From positions 744,001-808,000 of the forward strand of contig OY969703.1 of assembly GCA_963702075.1 (NCBI GenBank): a stretch of 64,000 nt of DNA, read 5' to 3'. A program made the translations under genes and the position numbers. Of this stretch, positions 51,128 through 60,190 are shown in pieces (the stretch's first letter is position 1; every line of letters begins with the position of its first letter). Source of the stretch: VAYN01 sp963702075 (lineage in GTDB: Bacteria > Actinomycetota > Thermoleophilia > Solirubrobacterales > 70-9). Under the pieces are notes generated by a model. That model was not told the origin of the DNA. It did no database searches and saw nothing but the letters and a program-made list of their open reading frames with translations.

Positions 51128-54100
51128 ATGAGCCTTCGCCCGCTGATCGAGATCGCCGCCGAGAACGAGCGCGTCCACGCGCTCGCGGCGCGCGTGCGCG
51201 CGGCCGCCGACGGCGGCGAGGCGGCGAGCGCGCGCGCCTCGACGATGCTGCGGCCGCTGCTGCTGGCGGCGCTGCTGGAGGACGACCGCGGCCTCGCCGG
51301 CCGGCCGGCGCTCCTGGTCGGCGCCGACGACCGCTCGGCCCGCGACCTGGCGGCCGACCTACGCTCCTACCTGGCGCCGCGCCGCGTCCGGTTCTACCCC
51401 TCGCGCGGCACCGGCTACGCCTCCCACATCAGCCCGCCGCCGCACCTGGTCGGGCTGCGGATCGACGCCCTCGACGCGCTCGGGTCCGAAGCCGACGCGG
51501 TCGTCGTCGCCTCGGCGACGGCGCTGGCCGAGGCGGTTCCGGACGCCTCGCTGCGTCCGGCCGGCTTCGCGCTCGAGCTGGAGGAGGAGATCGACCTCGA
51601 CGCGGTCGCCGGCGACCTCGTCGGCGCCGGCTACGAACGGGTCGAGCAGGTCGAGGAGCGCGGCCAGTTCGCGGTCCGCGGCGGCATCCTCGACGTCTTC
51701 CCCGCTACCGAGGAACGGGCGGTGCGGATCGAGCTCTTCGGCGACGAGATCGAGTCGATGCGCTGGTTCTCGACCTTCACCCAGCGCTCCCTCGGCGACG
51801 CGCAGCGGGTCGAGCTGGCGCCGGCGGCGGAGATGGACGCCGAGCACCGCGAGCTGGCCGAGCTGGCGGCGATGGCAGCCGAGGAGGAGGGGGCGGAGTC
51901 CCCGAACCTGGCCGAGGTACTGCCGCTCGAGCACTTCCGGGCGCCGCTGGAGCTGGTCCCGGAGGCCGCCGCGGTGGTCCTGGTCGGTGACGAGGAGATC
52001 GAGCCGGCGCTGCGCGACCACTGGGAGGACGTGACGACGGCGATGCACGCTGACGATGCCCAGCACCTCTACGTCGACGTCGCCGCGCCGCTTCAGCAGC
52101 GCGCTGCGCTCGCGCTGACAGGGGCCGGCGAGGAGGACGAAGAAGCGTTCCGCGCCGCCCGCGCCGAGTCGCCCGCCCGCAGCATCAAGGAGGCCGAGGG
52201 CGAGCTGGAGAAACTGATTCGCTCCGGCTACCGCACCATCGTCGCCTTCGACAGCCGCGGCGAGGCCGACCGCGCCCGCTACGGGCTCGACCGGATCGAC
52301 GCCCGCATCCTCGAAGGCGGCCGGGTCTCGCCCGACCCCGGCCTCGCCTTCGCCGAGGCGCGCCTGCGCGAGGGCTTCGTCAGCCCCGAGCTGAAACTCG
52401 CCGTCTATCCCTTCCGCCGCCTCGTCCACCGCCGCCGCACCGAGGAGCCCGCGCCGGGCGCCGGCCGCGGCCGGCTCGCCTTCAGCGAACTGCGGGTCGG
52501 CGATTACGTCGTCCACGAGGACCACGGCGTCGCCCGCTTCGCCGGCTTCGAGACCCGCGAGGTCGGCGGCGTCACCCGCGACTACCTCTACCTCGAATAC
52601 AAAGGCGAAGACCGGGTTTACGTTCCCACCGACCAGCTGGCGAAGCTGAGCCGCTACGTCGGCGCCGGCGGCGAACCGACGCTCTCGGCGCTGGGCGGCA
52701 AACGCTGGCAGAACATGAAGGCGCGGGCGCGCAAAGCCGCCGGTGCTCTGGCGGGCGAGCTGCTTAACCTCTACGCCGAGCGCCGCGCCCGCAAGGGCCA
52801 CCCCTTCCCGCCCGACGGCGAGTGGCAGATCGCGATGGAGACCGCCTTCCCGTACCGGGAGACGGCCGACCAGGTCGAAGCGATCGAGGCGGTCAAGGGG
52901 GACATGGAATCGGAGCGGCCGATGGACCGGCTGGTCTGCGGCGACGTCGGCTTCGGCAAGACCGAGGTGGCGCTGCGGGCCGCGGTCAAGGCCGCGTCGG
53001 ACGGCAAGCAGGTGATGGTCCTGGTGCCGACGACGATCCTCGCCCAGCAGCACTTCGGCACCTTCCGGGAGCGCCTCGCCGACCTGCCCTTCCGGGTCGA
53101 GGGGGTCTCGCGGCTGCGCCCGCAGGCCGAGGTCAAAGCGGTGCTCGAGGACTTCGAGGCCGGCAAGGTCGACGTCCTGATCGGCACCCACCGGCTGCTC
53201 TCGCGCGACGTTCGCGCCAAGGAGCTCGGCCTGGTCGTGGTGGACGAGGAGCAGCGCTTCGGGGTCAAGCAGAAGGAGCTGCTGCGGCAGCTGAAATTGC
53301 GAGTAGACGTGCTCTCGCTCTCGGCGACGCCGATCCCGCGCACCCTGCAGATGAGCCTGGCCGGACTGCGCGACATCTCGGTGATCGAGACGCCGCCGGA
53401 GGGCCGCCGCCCGGTCCGCACCTACGTCGGTCCCTACGACGAGGGCCTGGTCGGCAAGGCGATCCGGCGCGAGCTCGAGCGCAAGGGGCAGGCCTTCGTC
53501 CTCCACAACCGGATCGACTCGCTGCCGGAGACGACCGAGCGGCTGCGGGCGCTGATCCCTGATGCGCGCTTCCTCGAAGCCCACGGGCAGATGGACGAGC
53601 ACCGGCTCGAGGAGACGATGCTGGCCTTCCTGCGCGGCGACGCCGACGTGTTGGTGACGACGACGATCATCGAGTCCGGCCTCGACATCCCGACCGCCAA
53701 CACCCTGATCGTCGAGCGCGCCGATCAGCTCGGCCTCTCCCAGGCCTACCAGATCCGCGGCCGGGTCGGCCGCTCTCGCGAGCGCGCCTTCGCCTACCTG
53801 CTCTACCCCTCGGCCGAGGCGCTGACCGAGGAGGCGGCGGCGCGGCTTTCGACCCTCGCCGACCACACCGAGCTCGGGTCTGGGTTCCGGATCGCGATGC
53901 GCGACCTCGACATCCGCGGCGCCGGCAACCTGCTCGGCGACGAGCAGTCGGGCCACGTCGCCGCGGTCGGCTTCGAGCTCTACTGCCAGATGATCGACGA
54001 GGCGGTGGCGATGGCCTCCGAGGAGGGGGAGGAGCGCGAAGAGGCGCCCGAGCCGGTCCGCCTCGACGTCCCCGTCGACGCCTATCTACCGGCCGCCTAC

Positions 54101-54505
54101 GTTCCCTTCGAGGCGGCGAAGATCGACGTCCACCGTCGCATCGTCGCCGCTCGCGAGCCCGGCCAGCTGCGGGCGATTCGCGACGAGCTCGGCGACCGCT
54201 TCGGACCGCTGCCGGCCGAAGCCGAGAACCTGCTGAAGCTGCAGCAGGCGCGGATTCAGCTCGGGCTCTCCGGTGCGCGCAGCGTCGAGTTCCGCGGCGG
54301 CCGCCTAAGCGTCACCGGGGTCGAGCTCGACTCGGCGGCCGCCGGCGTCTTGGCCGAGCAGGTGGAGGGTGCGCTCTACGAATGGCGCGAGCAGACTGTG
54401 GCGATGCGGGTCGACGGCGATCCGGAGGCGCGGCTGGAGGCGGTCTTGGCCCTGGCCGAGGGCCTGCGCGAAGCCCGCCGCGAGGCCGAGCCCGCGGCCG
54501 CCTGA
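51128..54505 (+). CDS. mfd: Transcription-repair coupling factor Mfd
   Basis: 1125 residues, ATG 51128. Removes RNA polymerase stalled at DNA lesions and recruits UvrA. N-terminal UvrB-like module (about 1-330: RFYPSRGTGYASHISPPPHLVG, VRGGILDVFPA), the RNA polymerase-interaction domain (about 455-530: RVGDYVVHEDHGVARFAG), RecG-like helicase lobes with Walker A GDVGFGKTEVAL, DEEQRFG (Walker B), IIESGLDIPTANTLIVE and QIRGRVGRSRE. The TRCF C-terminal domain closes it (about 970-1110). Confidence 0.96.
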   Translation: MSLRPLIEIAAENERVHALAARVRAAADGGEAASARASTMLRPLLLAALLEDDRGLAGRPALLVGADDRSARDLAADLRSYLAPRRVRFYPSRGTGYASHISPPPHLVGLRIDALDALGSEADAVVVASATALAEAVPDASLRPAGFALELEEEIDLDAVAGDLVGAGYERVEQVEERGQFAVRGGILDVFPATEERAVRIELFGDEIESMRWFSTFTQRSLGDAQRVELAPAAEMDAEHRELAELAAMAAEEEGAESPNLAEVLPLEHFRAPLELVPEAAAVVLVGDEEIEPALRDHWEDVTTAMHADDAQHLYVDVAAPLQQRAALALTGAGEEDEEAFRAARAESPARSIKEAEGELEKLIRSGYRTIVAFDSRGEADRARYGLDRIDARILEGGRVSPDPGLAFAEARLREGFVSPELKLAVYPFRRLVHRRRTEEPAPGAGRGRLAFSELRVGDYVVHEDHGVARFAGFETREVGGVTRDYLYLEYKGEDRVYVPTDQLAKLSRYVGAGGEPTLSALGGKRWQNMKARARKAAGALAGELLNLYAERRARKGHPFPPDGEWQIAMETAFPYRETADQVEAIEAVKGDMESERPMDRLVCGDVGFGKTEVALRAAVKAASDGKQVMVLVPTTILAQQHFGTFRERLADLPFRVEGVSRLRPQAEVKAVLEDFEAGKVDVLIGTHRLLSRDVRAKELGLVVVDEEQRFGVKQKELLRQLKLRVDVLSLSATPIPRTLQMSLAGLRDISVIETPPEGRRPVRTYVGPYDEGLVGKAIRRELERKGQAFVLHNRIDSLPETTERLRALIPDARFLEAHGQMDEHRLEETMLAFLRGDADVLVTTTIIESGLDIPTANTLIVERADQLGLSQAYQIRGRVGRSRERAFAYLLYPSAEALTEEAAARLSTLADHTELGSGFRIAMRDLDIRGAGNLLGDEQSGHVAAVGFELYCQMIDEAVAMASEEGEEREEAPEPVRLDVPVDAYLPAAYVPFEAAKIDVHRRIVAAREPGQLRAIRDELGDRFGPLPAEAENLLKLQQARIQLGLSGARSVEFRGGRLSVTGVELDSAAAGVLAEQVEGALYEWREQTVAMRVDGDPEARLEAVLALAEGLREARREAEPAAA

Positions 54506-54551
54506 GCCCTTTTACCCTCGCGTGAGGTGATTTGACTATGCTGCCCGCTGC

Positions 54552-55898
54552 GTGGGAGCTAAAGCTGGGCAGAGAGGCAAACCCGGAAGGGACCGGAATC
54601 GAGCGGCCGGCCGGCAGCGCTTGGGGCTGATCGTCTTCGGCGCCCTCTTCGTCCTGCTCTTCATCGGCTTCGCCGTCGCTCAGGGGATCGGCTCCCCGAG
54701 CGTTCCCTCCGGCGACGTGGTGAAGATCCAGGAAGTCCCCGACGAACTCGCCACCATCAGCCAGAAGGAATTCGACCGCGCCTTCACCTTGCAGGTCTCG
54801 GGAGCGAAACTGAAAAAGCCGCCCGCGCCCGGCAGCAAAAAATACGAAGAAGTCAAGGAAGCGACGCTGACCGAACTGACCGAAGCGGTCTGGATCCGCG
54901 GCCAGGCGGAAGAAATGGGCATCACCGTCACCAGCAAACAGGTGGAAGAAGAACTCGCCCAGATCAAAAAAACCAACTTCCCGACCAAGAGCGCCTACCA
55001 GAAATTCCTCAAGGAATCGGGCTTCACCGAAGAAGACGTGAACGACCGGGTCGAACTGCAGACGCTGGTCACCGCGATTCAGGAAAAGGTGAACAGCGAA
55101 ACGCCGGCGCCCTCGGAATCCGAAATCTCGGCTTACTACGAAGCCGAAAAGGAAGCCCAGTTCACCGAAAAAGAAAGCCGCGACGTTCGCCTCATCATCA
55201 ACAAAGACAAATCGCAAGTCGAAGCGGCGAAGAAGGAACTCGAAAAAGACAGCTCGCCGGCGAGCTGGAAAAAGGTGGCGCCGAAATACTCGAGCGACCC
55301 GACCAGTAAAGCCAAAGGCGGCCTGCAGGAAGGGATCACCGAAGAATTCCTCAAAGGCGAACTGAAAAACGCGATCTTCGGCAGCGCGACCGGGGAACTC
55401 AAAGGCCCGATCAAATTCGAAACGAACTGGATTCTGGTCGAAGTCGTGAAATTGAACCCGGCGAAAGACAAATCGCTGGCCGAAGTCAAGGCGCAGATCG
55501 AAGAAACGCTGAAAGGCGAAAAATCGCAGGAATTCCTAGCGGAATTCGCCAGCGACTTCGAATCGAAGTGGACCTCGCGAACCCACTGCGCCAGCGGCTA
55601 CGTGTTCAAAAAATGCTCCAACTACAGCGGCAGCGCCCACCCCGCCAACGCCGCGCCGGCTTGTTATGAAGCCGATCCGAAAACGCCGGCCACCGAATGC
55701 CCGGCGCTGGTGACGCCGACCTCGCCGGCGCTGCCGGGCAGCGTCACGCTGCAGAAACCGAAAGGCGAACCGTTCCCGCAGCGGCCGTTGCCCGAAGCGG
55801 CCGCCGGCGGCACCGAAACCAGCACGGAACTGCCCCCCGGCGCCACGCCCGAAGGCGAAGCCCCGGCAGAAGCGCCCCCCGCCGAAACCGGCGAATAG
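54552..55898 (+). CDS. Exported parvulin-type peptidyl-prolyl isomerase (PrsA/SurA-like)
   Basis: 448 residues, GTG start. A basic N-terminus, one membrane helix (about 24-45), a helical SurA_N-like chaperone region (about 60-175), a parvulin domain (about 180-295: DVRLIINKDKSQVEAAKKEL, KYSSDPTSKAKGGLQEGI, GELKGPIKFETNWILVEV) and a Cys-containing, Pro/Glu-rich tail. Folds proteins after export. All of the roughly 54 Glu codons are GAA, none GAG, although other codons stay GC-rich. TATGCT lies 9 nt before the GTG. Sits between mfd and eno, where M. tuberculosis has mazG and lpqU. Confidence 0.9.
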   Translation: MGAKAGQRGKPGRDRNRAAGRQRLGLIVFGALFVLLFIGFAVAQGIGSPSVPSGDVVKIQEVPDELATISQKEFDRAFTLQVSGAKLKKPPAPGSKKYEEVKEATLTELTEAVWIRGQAEEMGITVTSKQVEEELAQIKKTNFPTKSAYQKFLKESGFTEEDVNDRVELQTLVTAIQEKVNSETPAPSESEISAYYEAEKEAQFTEKESRDVRLIINKDKSQVEAAKKELEKDSSPASWKKVAPKYSSDPTSKAKGGLQEGITEEFLKGELKNAIFGSATGELKGPIKFETNWILVEVVKLNPAKDKSLAEVKAQIEETLKGEKSQEFLAEFASDFESKWTSRTHCASGYVFKKCSNYSGSAHPANAAPACYEADPKTPATECPALVTPTSPALPGSVTLQKPKGEPFPQRPLPEAAAGGTETSTELPPGATPEGEAPAEAPPAETGE

Positions 55899-55941
55899 CG
55901 CACGGCAAACCGCCGCCGGTGCCGAATAGACTGGCGCGCCC

Positions 55942-57237
55942 GTGAGCACGATCTCCTCCATCCACGCGCGTCAGATCCTCGATTCGCGCGGCAATCCCAC
56001 CGTCGAGGTGGAGGTCGCGCTGGAGTCGGGGGCGAGAGGGTTGGCTGCGGTTCCCTCCGGCGCCTCGACCGGCGAGTTCGAGGCGGTCGAGCTGCGCGAC
56101 GGTGGCGAGGCTTGGGCCGGTAAGGGCGTCACGCGGGCGGTCGCCCACGTCAACGGCGAGATCGCCGAGGCGCTGACCGGCGCGCGTGCCTCCGAGCAGG
56201 GTGCGCTCGACCGCACGATGATCGAGCTCGACGGCACGCCGAACAAGGGCCGGCTGGGGGCCAACGCGCTCCTCGGTGTCTCGCTGGCCGCCGCGAAGGC
56301 CGCCGCGGCGGATTCCGAGCAGCCGCTCTACCGCTACCTCGCCGAGCTCTACGGCGGCGGCGAGCCGAGCATGCTGCCGGTGCCGATGATGAACGTGCTC
56401 AACGGCGGCGCCCACGCCGACAATTCGGTCGACTTCCAGGAGTTCATGGTCGTGCCGGCTGGCGCGGCGAGCTTCTCCGAGTGCCTGCGGGTCGGTGCCG
56501 AGGTCTTTCACGCGCTGAAGAGGTCGCTGCACTCCCAGGGGCTCTCCACGGCCGGCGGCGACGAGGGCGGCTTCGCGCCCAACCTGGACTCCAACGAGGC
56601 GGCTCTACAGGCGGTGCTGGCCGGGGTCGAGGCCGCCGGCTACGAGCCCGGCAAGGACGTCTTCATCGCCCTCGACCCGGCGACCAGCGAGGTCTTCGAA
56701 GGAGGTTCCTATGTCCTCGAGCACGAGGGTCGAACCCTCTCCTCCGAGGAGATGGCGAACTACTGGCAGGACGCCTGCTCGCGCTACCCGATCGTCTCGA
56801 TCGAGGACGGGATGGACGAGGAGGACTGGGACGGCTGGAAGCTGCTGACCGAGCGCGTCGGCGAGCGGGTGCAGCTGGTCGGCGACGACCTCTTCGTCAC
56901 CAATCCCGAGCGGCTCCGCCGCGGCATCGAGCTCGGCGTCGGCAACTCGATCCTCGTCAAGGTCAACCAGATCGGCACCCTCTCGGAGACCCTGGAGGCG
57001 ATCCGCATCGCCCGCGAGGCCGGCTACACCGCGGTGATCTCGCATCGCTCGGGCGAGACCGAGGACACCACGATCGCCGACCTTGCCGTCGCCACGGGGG
57101 CGGGCCAGATCAAGACCGGCGCCCCCTCGCGCTCCGATCGCGTCGCCAAGTACAACCGGCTGCTGCGGATCGAGGAGGAGCTGGGCTCGGCGGCCGAGTT
57201 CCCGGGTCTGAACGCGTTCGTCCAGCGCCGTTCTTAA
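55942..57237 (+). CDS. eno: Enolase
   Basis: 431 residues. Interconverts 2-phosphoglycerate and phosphoenolpyruvate. Signatures: ARQILDSRGNPTVEVEV, GGAHADNSVDFQEFM, GDEGGFAPNL (catalytic Glu side), SIEDGMDEEDWDGW, GDDLFVTNP, and the active-site LVKVNQIG and SHRSGETEDT. GTG start. Nearly every Glu is GAG; only one GAA seen (VFEGGS), a sharp contrast with the gene before it. TAGACT lies 9 nt before the start. Confidence 0.97.
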   Translation: MSTISSIHARQILDSRGNPTVEVEVALESGARGLAAVPSGASTGEFEAVELRDGGEAWAGKGVTRAVAHVNGEIAEALTGARASEQGALDRTMIELDGTPNKGRLGANALLGVSLAAAKAAAADSEQPLYRYLAELYGGGEPSMLPVPMMNVLNGGAHADNSVDFQEFMVVPAGAASFSECLRVGAEVFHALKRSLHSQGLSTAGGDEGGFAPNLDSNEAALQAVLAGVEAAGYEPGKDVFIALDPATSEVFEGGSYVLEHEGRTLSSEEMANYWQDACSRYPIVSIEDGMDEEDWDGWKLLTERVGERVQLVGDDLFVTNPERLRRGIELGVGNSILVKVNQIGTLSETLEAIRIAREAGYTAVISHRSGETEDTTIADLAVATGAGQIKTGAPSRSDRVAKYNRLLRIEEELGSAAEFPGLNAFVQRRS

Positions 57238-57273
57238 TGCAGGAATGCGGGGCCCGGCCGCGTAGCACCGGGT

Positions 57274-57645
57274 ATGGGAGCAAGCGCTCACGCGGCCCGG
57301 CGGACCCCGACCGTCCGCAGGCGGCCCGCCGCGCGCAAAACCCGGCCGGCGGCCCGTCGCGGCCAGAGCCGGATCAAGTGGGACCGCCTCGGCCGTATCG
57401 CCCTCACGCTTGTCATCGCCGCCGTCCTCTACTCCTACCTCCACCCGTCGATCGCCTTCTTCCAGACCTACACCGGCACCAGTGCCGCCAAGGCCAAGCG
57501 CCACGAGCTACTGCAGGAAAACCGGGCCCTGCACGAACGCATCAAGTCCTCGAAGGACCAGCTCGTGATCGAGCGGGAAGGCCGCGCCCAGGGCATGGTC
57601 GCCGAAGGCGAAACTCCCACGGTCGCCCGCGGCCTCGGCGGCTGA
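57274..57645 (+). CDS. ftsB: FtsB/DivIC-family septum formation initiator
   Basis: 123 residues. A basic disordered N-terminus (1-38), one membrane helix (about 42-60: RIALTLVIAAVLYSYL), and a short coiled coil (about 70-105: AKRHELLQENRALHERIKSSKDQLVIEREGR). This is the topology of FtsB-like divisome proteins, which bridge FtsQ and FtsL. Genomic position directly after eno, as in other actinobacteria, supports the call. The C-terminus is short and Gly-rich. Confidence 0.85.
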   Translation: MGASAHAARRTPTVRRRPAARKTRPAARRGQSRIKWDRLGRIALTLVIAAVLYSYLHPSIAFFQTYTGTSAAKAKRHELLQENRALHERIKSSKDQLVIEREGRAQGMVAEGETPTVARGLGG

Positions 57646-57666
57646 CCCAGCGCCTGGGGGCATTCC

Positions 57667-59832
57667 ATGGTTAACGCCGGCTCCTACCTCCTGGGGGCTG
57701 TGCAGCTGGCGCTGGTCGTGGTTCCGATCTGCTTCGCGGCGTTCCGGCTGCGACAGAGGTTGTTGCCCTCGTGGTCGGGTGCGCCGGCGCGGTTGGTCGA
57801 GTCGATCGTGGCTGTCGCATTCGTCATCTGGGTCTCGGAGGTGCTTGGGACCTTTGGCCTGTTCTTTGCGGGGGCTCTGATCGCGGCTTCGCTCTTGGTT
57901 GCAGGGACGGTGGCGTTGTGGCCGGCGGGTCCTGTCTCCGATTCTGGGCTCTCCCTACCGGGAGAGTCCTCAGAATCGTCGCCACCCGCCGGTGAAGCGG
58001 GGTGGGCCCTGCTTGTGATGGCCGCGGTGATCGCGATCACGGTGTTTACCTGGGCCGTTACGACTAAGCACGCTCTCGACAGAGGGATCTTCAACTTCGA
58101 CAGCCTCTGGTACCACCTGCCGTTTGCGGTGGACATGGTGCAGACGCACAGCGTCGTTGGGATGCATCACGTCGAGACGGTCTTTACGAATTGGTTCTAC
58201 CCGCAGAACTCCGAGCTGCTCCACGGAGTGGGGATTCTGCTGACGGGTCGGGACACGCTGAGCTTGTTCTTGAACTTCGGATGGCTGGCGATGGCGTTCC
58301 TGGCGGCTTATTGCGTGGGGAGGCCGTATGGGCGGGGGGCATTGACCACGATCGCCGCCGCGATCCTGCTGGCTTGTCACACCTTGGTCGTTAGGGATCC
58401 TGGTGCCGCCAAGAACGACCTTGCCGCCGCGGCGTTGCTGCTGGCCTCGATCGCGATCTTGGTGGAGGCTTGGGCGCACCGTTCTGATGGGTGGGAGCGG
58501 TGGGCGCTGGCGGCTGCTGGGGTTGCTGCTGGGCTGGCTGCTGGGACTCGCGTGACGGGGTTGGCGATGGCTGCCGCGCTCACGCTTGCCGTGGTGGTGC
58601 TGGCGCCGCGGGCGAGACGGGTGGCTGCCTTTGGGTGGTGGTTCCTGCCGGCGCTGGCGGGTGGGGCGTTTTGGTATTTGCGGAACCTGGTGGTTGCCGG
58701 CAATCCGATTCCGGAGGTCGAACATCTGGGGCCGATCTCGCTGCCGCATCCGGAGCGGCTGCAGGAAGGCAGGCCTGACTTCAGCATCGCCCATTACGCG
58801 ACCGACACCGGCGTCTGGCGGCACTACTTCGCGCCGGGGCTGCATGAGGCGTTCGGCAGCCTCTGGCCGCTGGTCGTCTTCGGCGCTGCGGCGGCGGCGC
58901 TGCTGGCGCTCTTCCACGGCCGCGACCGGATCGTGCGCTGGATCGGCGCCGTTGCCCTCTTCGGCCTCGTCGCCTACCTCTTCACGCCGCTCAGCGCCGC
59001 CGGAGCCGAGGGGGAACCGGTCGGCTTCGGGATCAACATCCGCTACGTGATCCCGGCGCTGCTGGCGGGGATCGTCCTCGTGCCGCTGGATCGCCGGCTC
59101 GACGGCAGGCGGACCCAGTGGGGGGTGATGGCGGCCCTGGCGCTCCTGTTTCTCGTCACCAACCGTCCCGACGACGCCCTCCACGACCAGGCACGCGTCT
59201 TCGCCCTCGCTTTCGCAATCGTCGCGGTCGGCGTGCCGGCCTTGCTGCTCTACGCCTGCTCACGCGGTGCCAGCGTCGGCGCGGTCACGGCCGCTCTCGC
59301 CGCGCTGCTGATAGCCGTCGTCGCGGTCGGCTACCCGCTGCAGCGCCACTACCTCGAGGGCCGCTTCGCCAATACCGGCTCCAAGGAAGAACAGATCCCC
59401 GGCATGGACCTGAACAAGGCCTACCGCTGGGCCCGCGGCATCGACCACTCCCGCATCGGCCTCGCCGGCACCACCGCCGGCTTCGCCGGCTACGGCTTCT
59501 ACGGCACCGATCTCACCAACCACGTCACCTACCTCGGCGAAGAAGGCCTGCACGGCGCTTACAACGCGATCCCCACCTGCGCCGCCTTCCGCGCCGCCGT
59601 CAATGCCGCCGACCTCGACTACCTGGTCACCGCGCCCTTCCTCAACTTCCTCCACCCGGGCCAGCCGATCGACTCGCCCGAGGCCCGCTGGCTGCGCGGA
59701 GAGAAGGCCGTTCGCCCGGTCCTGCATGAAGGTCAGGTCACCGTCTGGAAGGTCCTGGGCCAGCTCGACCCGGGCGCCTGCGGCTCACAGAATGCCCCGC
59801 TGCGCGAAATCCCGAACACGCCTGGCGCCTAA
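57667..59832 (+). CDS. Large GT-C-like membrane protein
   Basis: 721 residues with about 12 hydrophobic segments and a ~140-residue soluble C-terminal part (from ~580). The periplasmic loop IFNFDSLWYHLPFAVDMVQ (about 143-160) contains the acidic GT-C motif, and NWFYPQNSELLHG follows as in GT39/GT83-like enzymes. CTGGGGGC precedes the ATG. Third-position use changes inside the gene: G/T-rich until about 58760, C/G-rich after. A nested hairpin lies in the Ser-rich loop near 57939-57978. Sugar and acceptor unknown. Confidence 0.75.
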   Translation: MVNAGSYLLGAVQLALVVVPICFAAFRLRQRLLPSWSGAPARLVESIVAVAFVIWVSEVLGTFGLFFAGALIAASLLVAGTVALWPAGPVSDSGLSLPGESSESSPPAGEAGWALLVMAAVIAITVFTWAVTTKHALDRGIFNFDSLWYHLPFAVDMVQTHSVVGMHHVETVFTNWFYPQNSELLHGVGILLTGRDTLSLFLNFGWLAMAFLAAYCVGRPYGRGALTTIAAAILLACHTLVVRDPGAAKNDLAAAALLLASIAILVEAWAHRSDGWERWALAAAGVAAGLAAGTRVTGLAMAAALTLAVVVLAPRARRVAAFGWWFLPALAGGAFWYLRNLVVAGNPIPEVEHLGPISLPHPERLQEGRPDFSIAHYATDTGVWRHYFAPGLHEAFGSLWPLVVFGAAAAALLALFHGRDRIVRWIGAVALFGLVAYLFTPLSAAGAEGEPVGFGINIRYVIPALLAGIVLVPLDRRLDGRRTQWGVMAALALLFLVTNRPDDALHDQARVFALAFAIVAVGVPALLLYACSRGASVGAVTAALAALLIAVVAVGYPLQRHYLEGRFANTGSKEEQIPGMDLNKAYRWARGIDHSRIGLAGTTAGFAGYGFYGTDLTNHVTYLGEEGLHGAYNAIPTCAAFRAAVNAADLDYLVTAPFLNFLHPGQPIDSPEARWLRGEKAVRPVLHEGQVTVWKVLGQLDPGACGSQNAPLREIPNTPGA

Positions 59833-59853
59833 TCGCCGCCGGCGGCGGCTGGG

Positions 59854-59859
59854 TAATCT
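59854..59859 (+). promoter_or_regulatory. Candidate -10 box (TAATCT), leaderless start of 59866 gene
   Basis: TAATCT ends 6 nt before the ATG at 59866; no Shine-Dalgarno site. Confidence 0.45.
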
Positions 59860-59865
59860 CGGCGA

Positions 59866-60189
59866 ATGGCGTATCCGCTCGACAACGCCCTTTTCCAGTG
59901 GGAGTCGGGAAAACGGCGGCTGGACGAGATCTCCGAGCCGCGCGAGCGGCGGCTGGCCGACCGCCTCGTCGGGGCGATCCGCGATGAACTGCGGCGCCGG
60001 ATCGGGCCGACCTTCAGCGCCGAGGAACTGGCTGAGCTGTATAGCCAAGGCACCGACTGGTGCCAGCAGGTAGCGATCGACGTCGCCCCCACGATGGAGG
60101 AGGAGGCGCAGTCGCTCGGCGACGCTGCCTTCTGGCTCTACCTGAGAGGCGCCACCGACTTCGCCGGCGGCCGAAAGCTGGAGGTCTGA
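59866..60189 (+). CDS. Small soluble protein of unknown function
   Basis: 107 residues, helical and charged: ERRLADRLVGAIRDELRRRIGPTFSAEELAELYSQG then DWCQQVAIDVAP. No membrane segment, no known domain. Its stop abuts the stop of the convergent gene after 1 bp. Probably lineage-restricted. Confidence 0.65.
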   Translation: MAYPLDNALFQWESGKRRLDEISEPRERRLADRLVGAIRDELRRRIGPTFSAEELAELYSQGTDWCQQVAIDVAPTMEEEAQSLGDAAFWLYLRGATDFAGGRKLEV

Positions 60190-60190
60190 G

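Noticed and set aside
51359..53956. Minus-strand open frame of 865 codons
   Set aside because: Antisense to mfd; low-complexity composition and no motif.
59833..59850. GC palindrome GCCGCCGGCGGCGGC as terminator
   Set aside because: Very short, no T-run, and the next gene has its own box in the same gap; kept out of the feature list.
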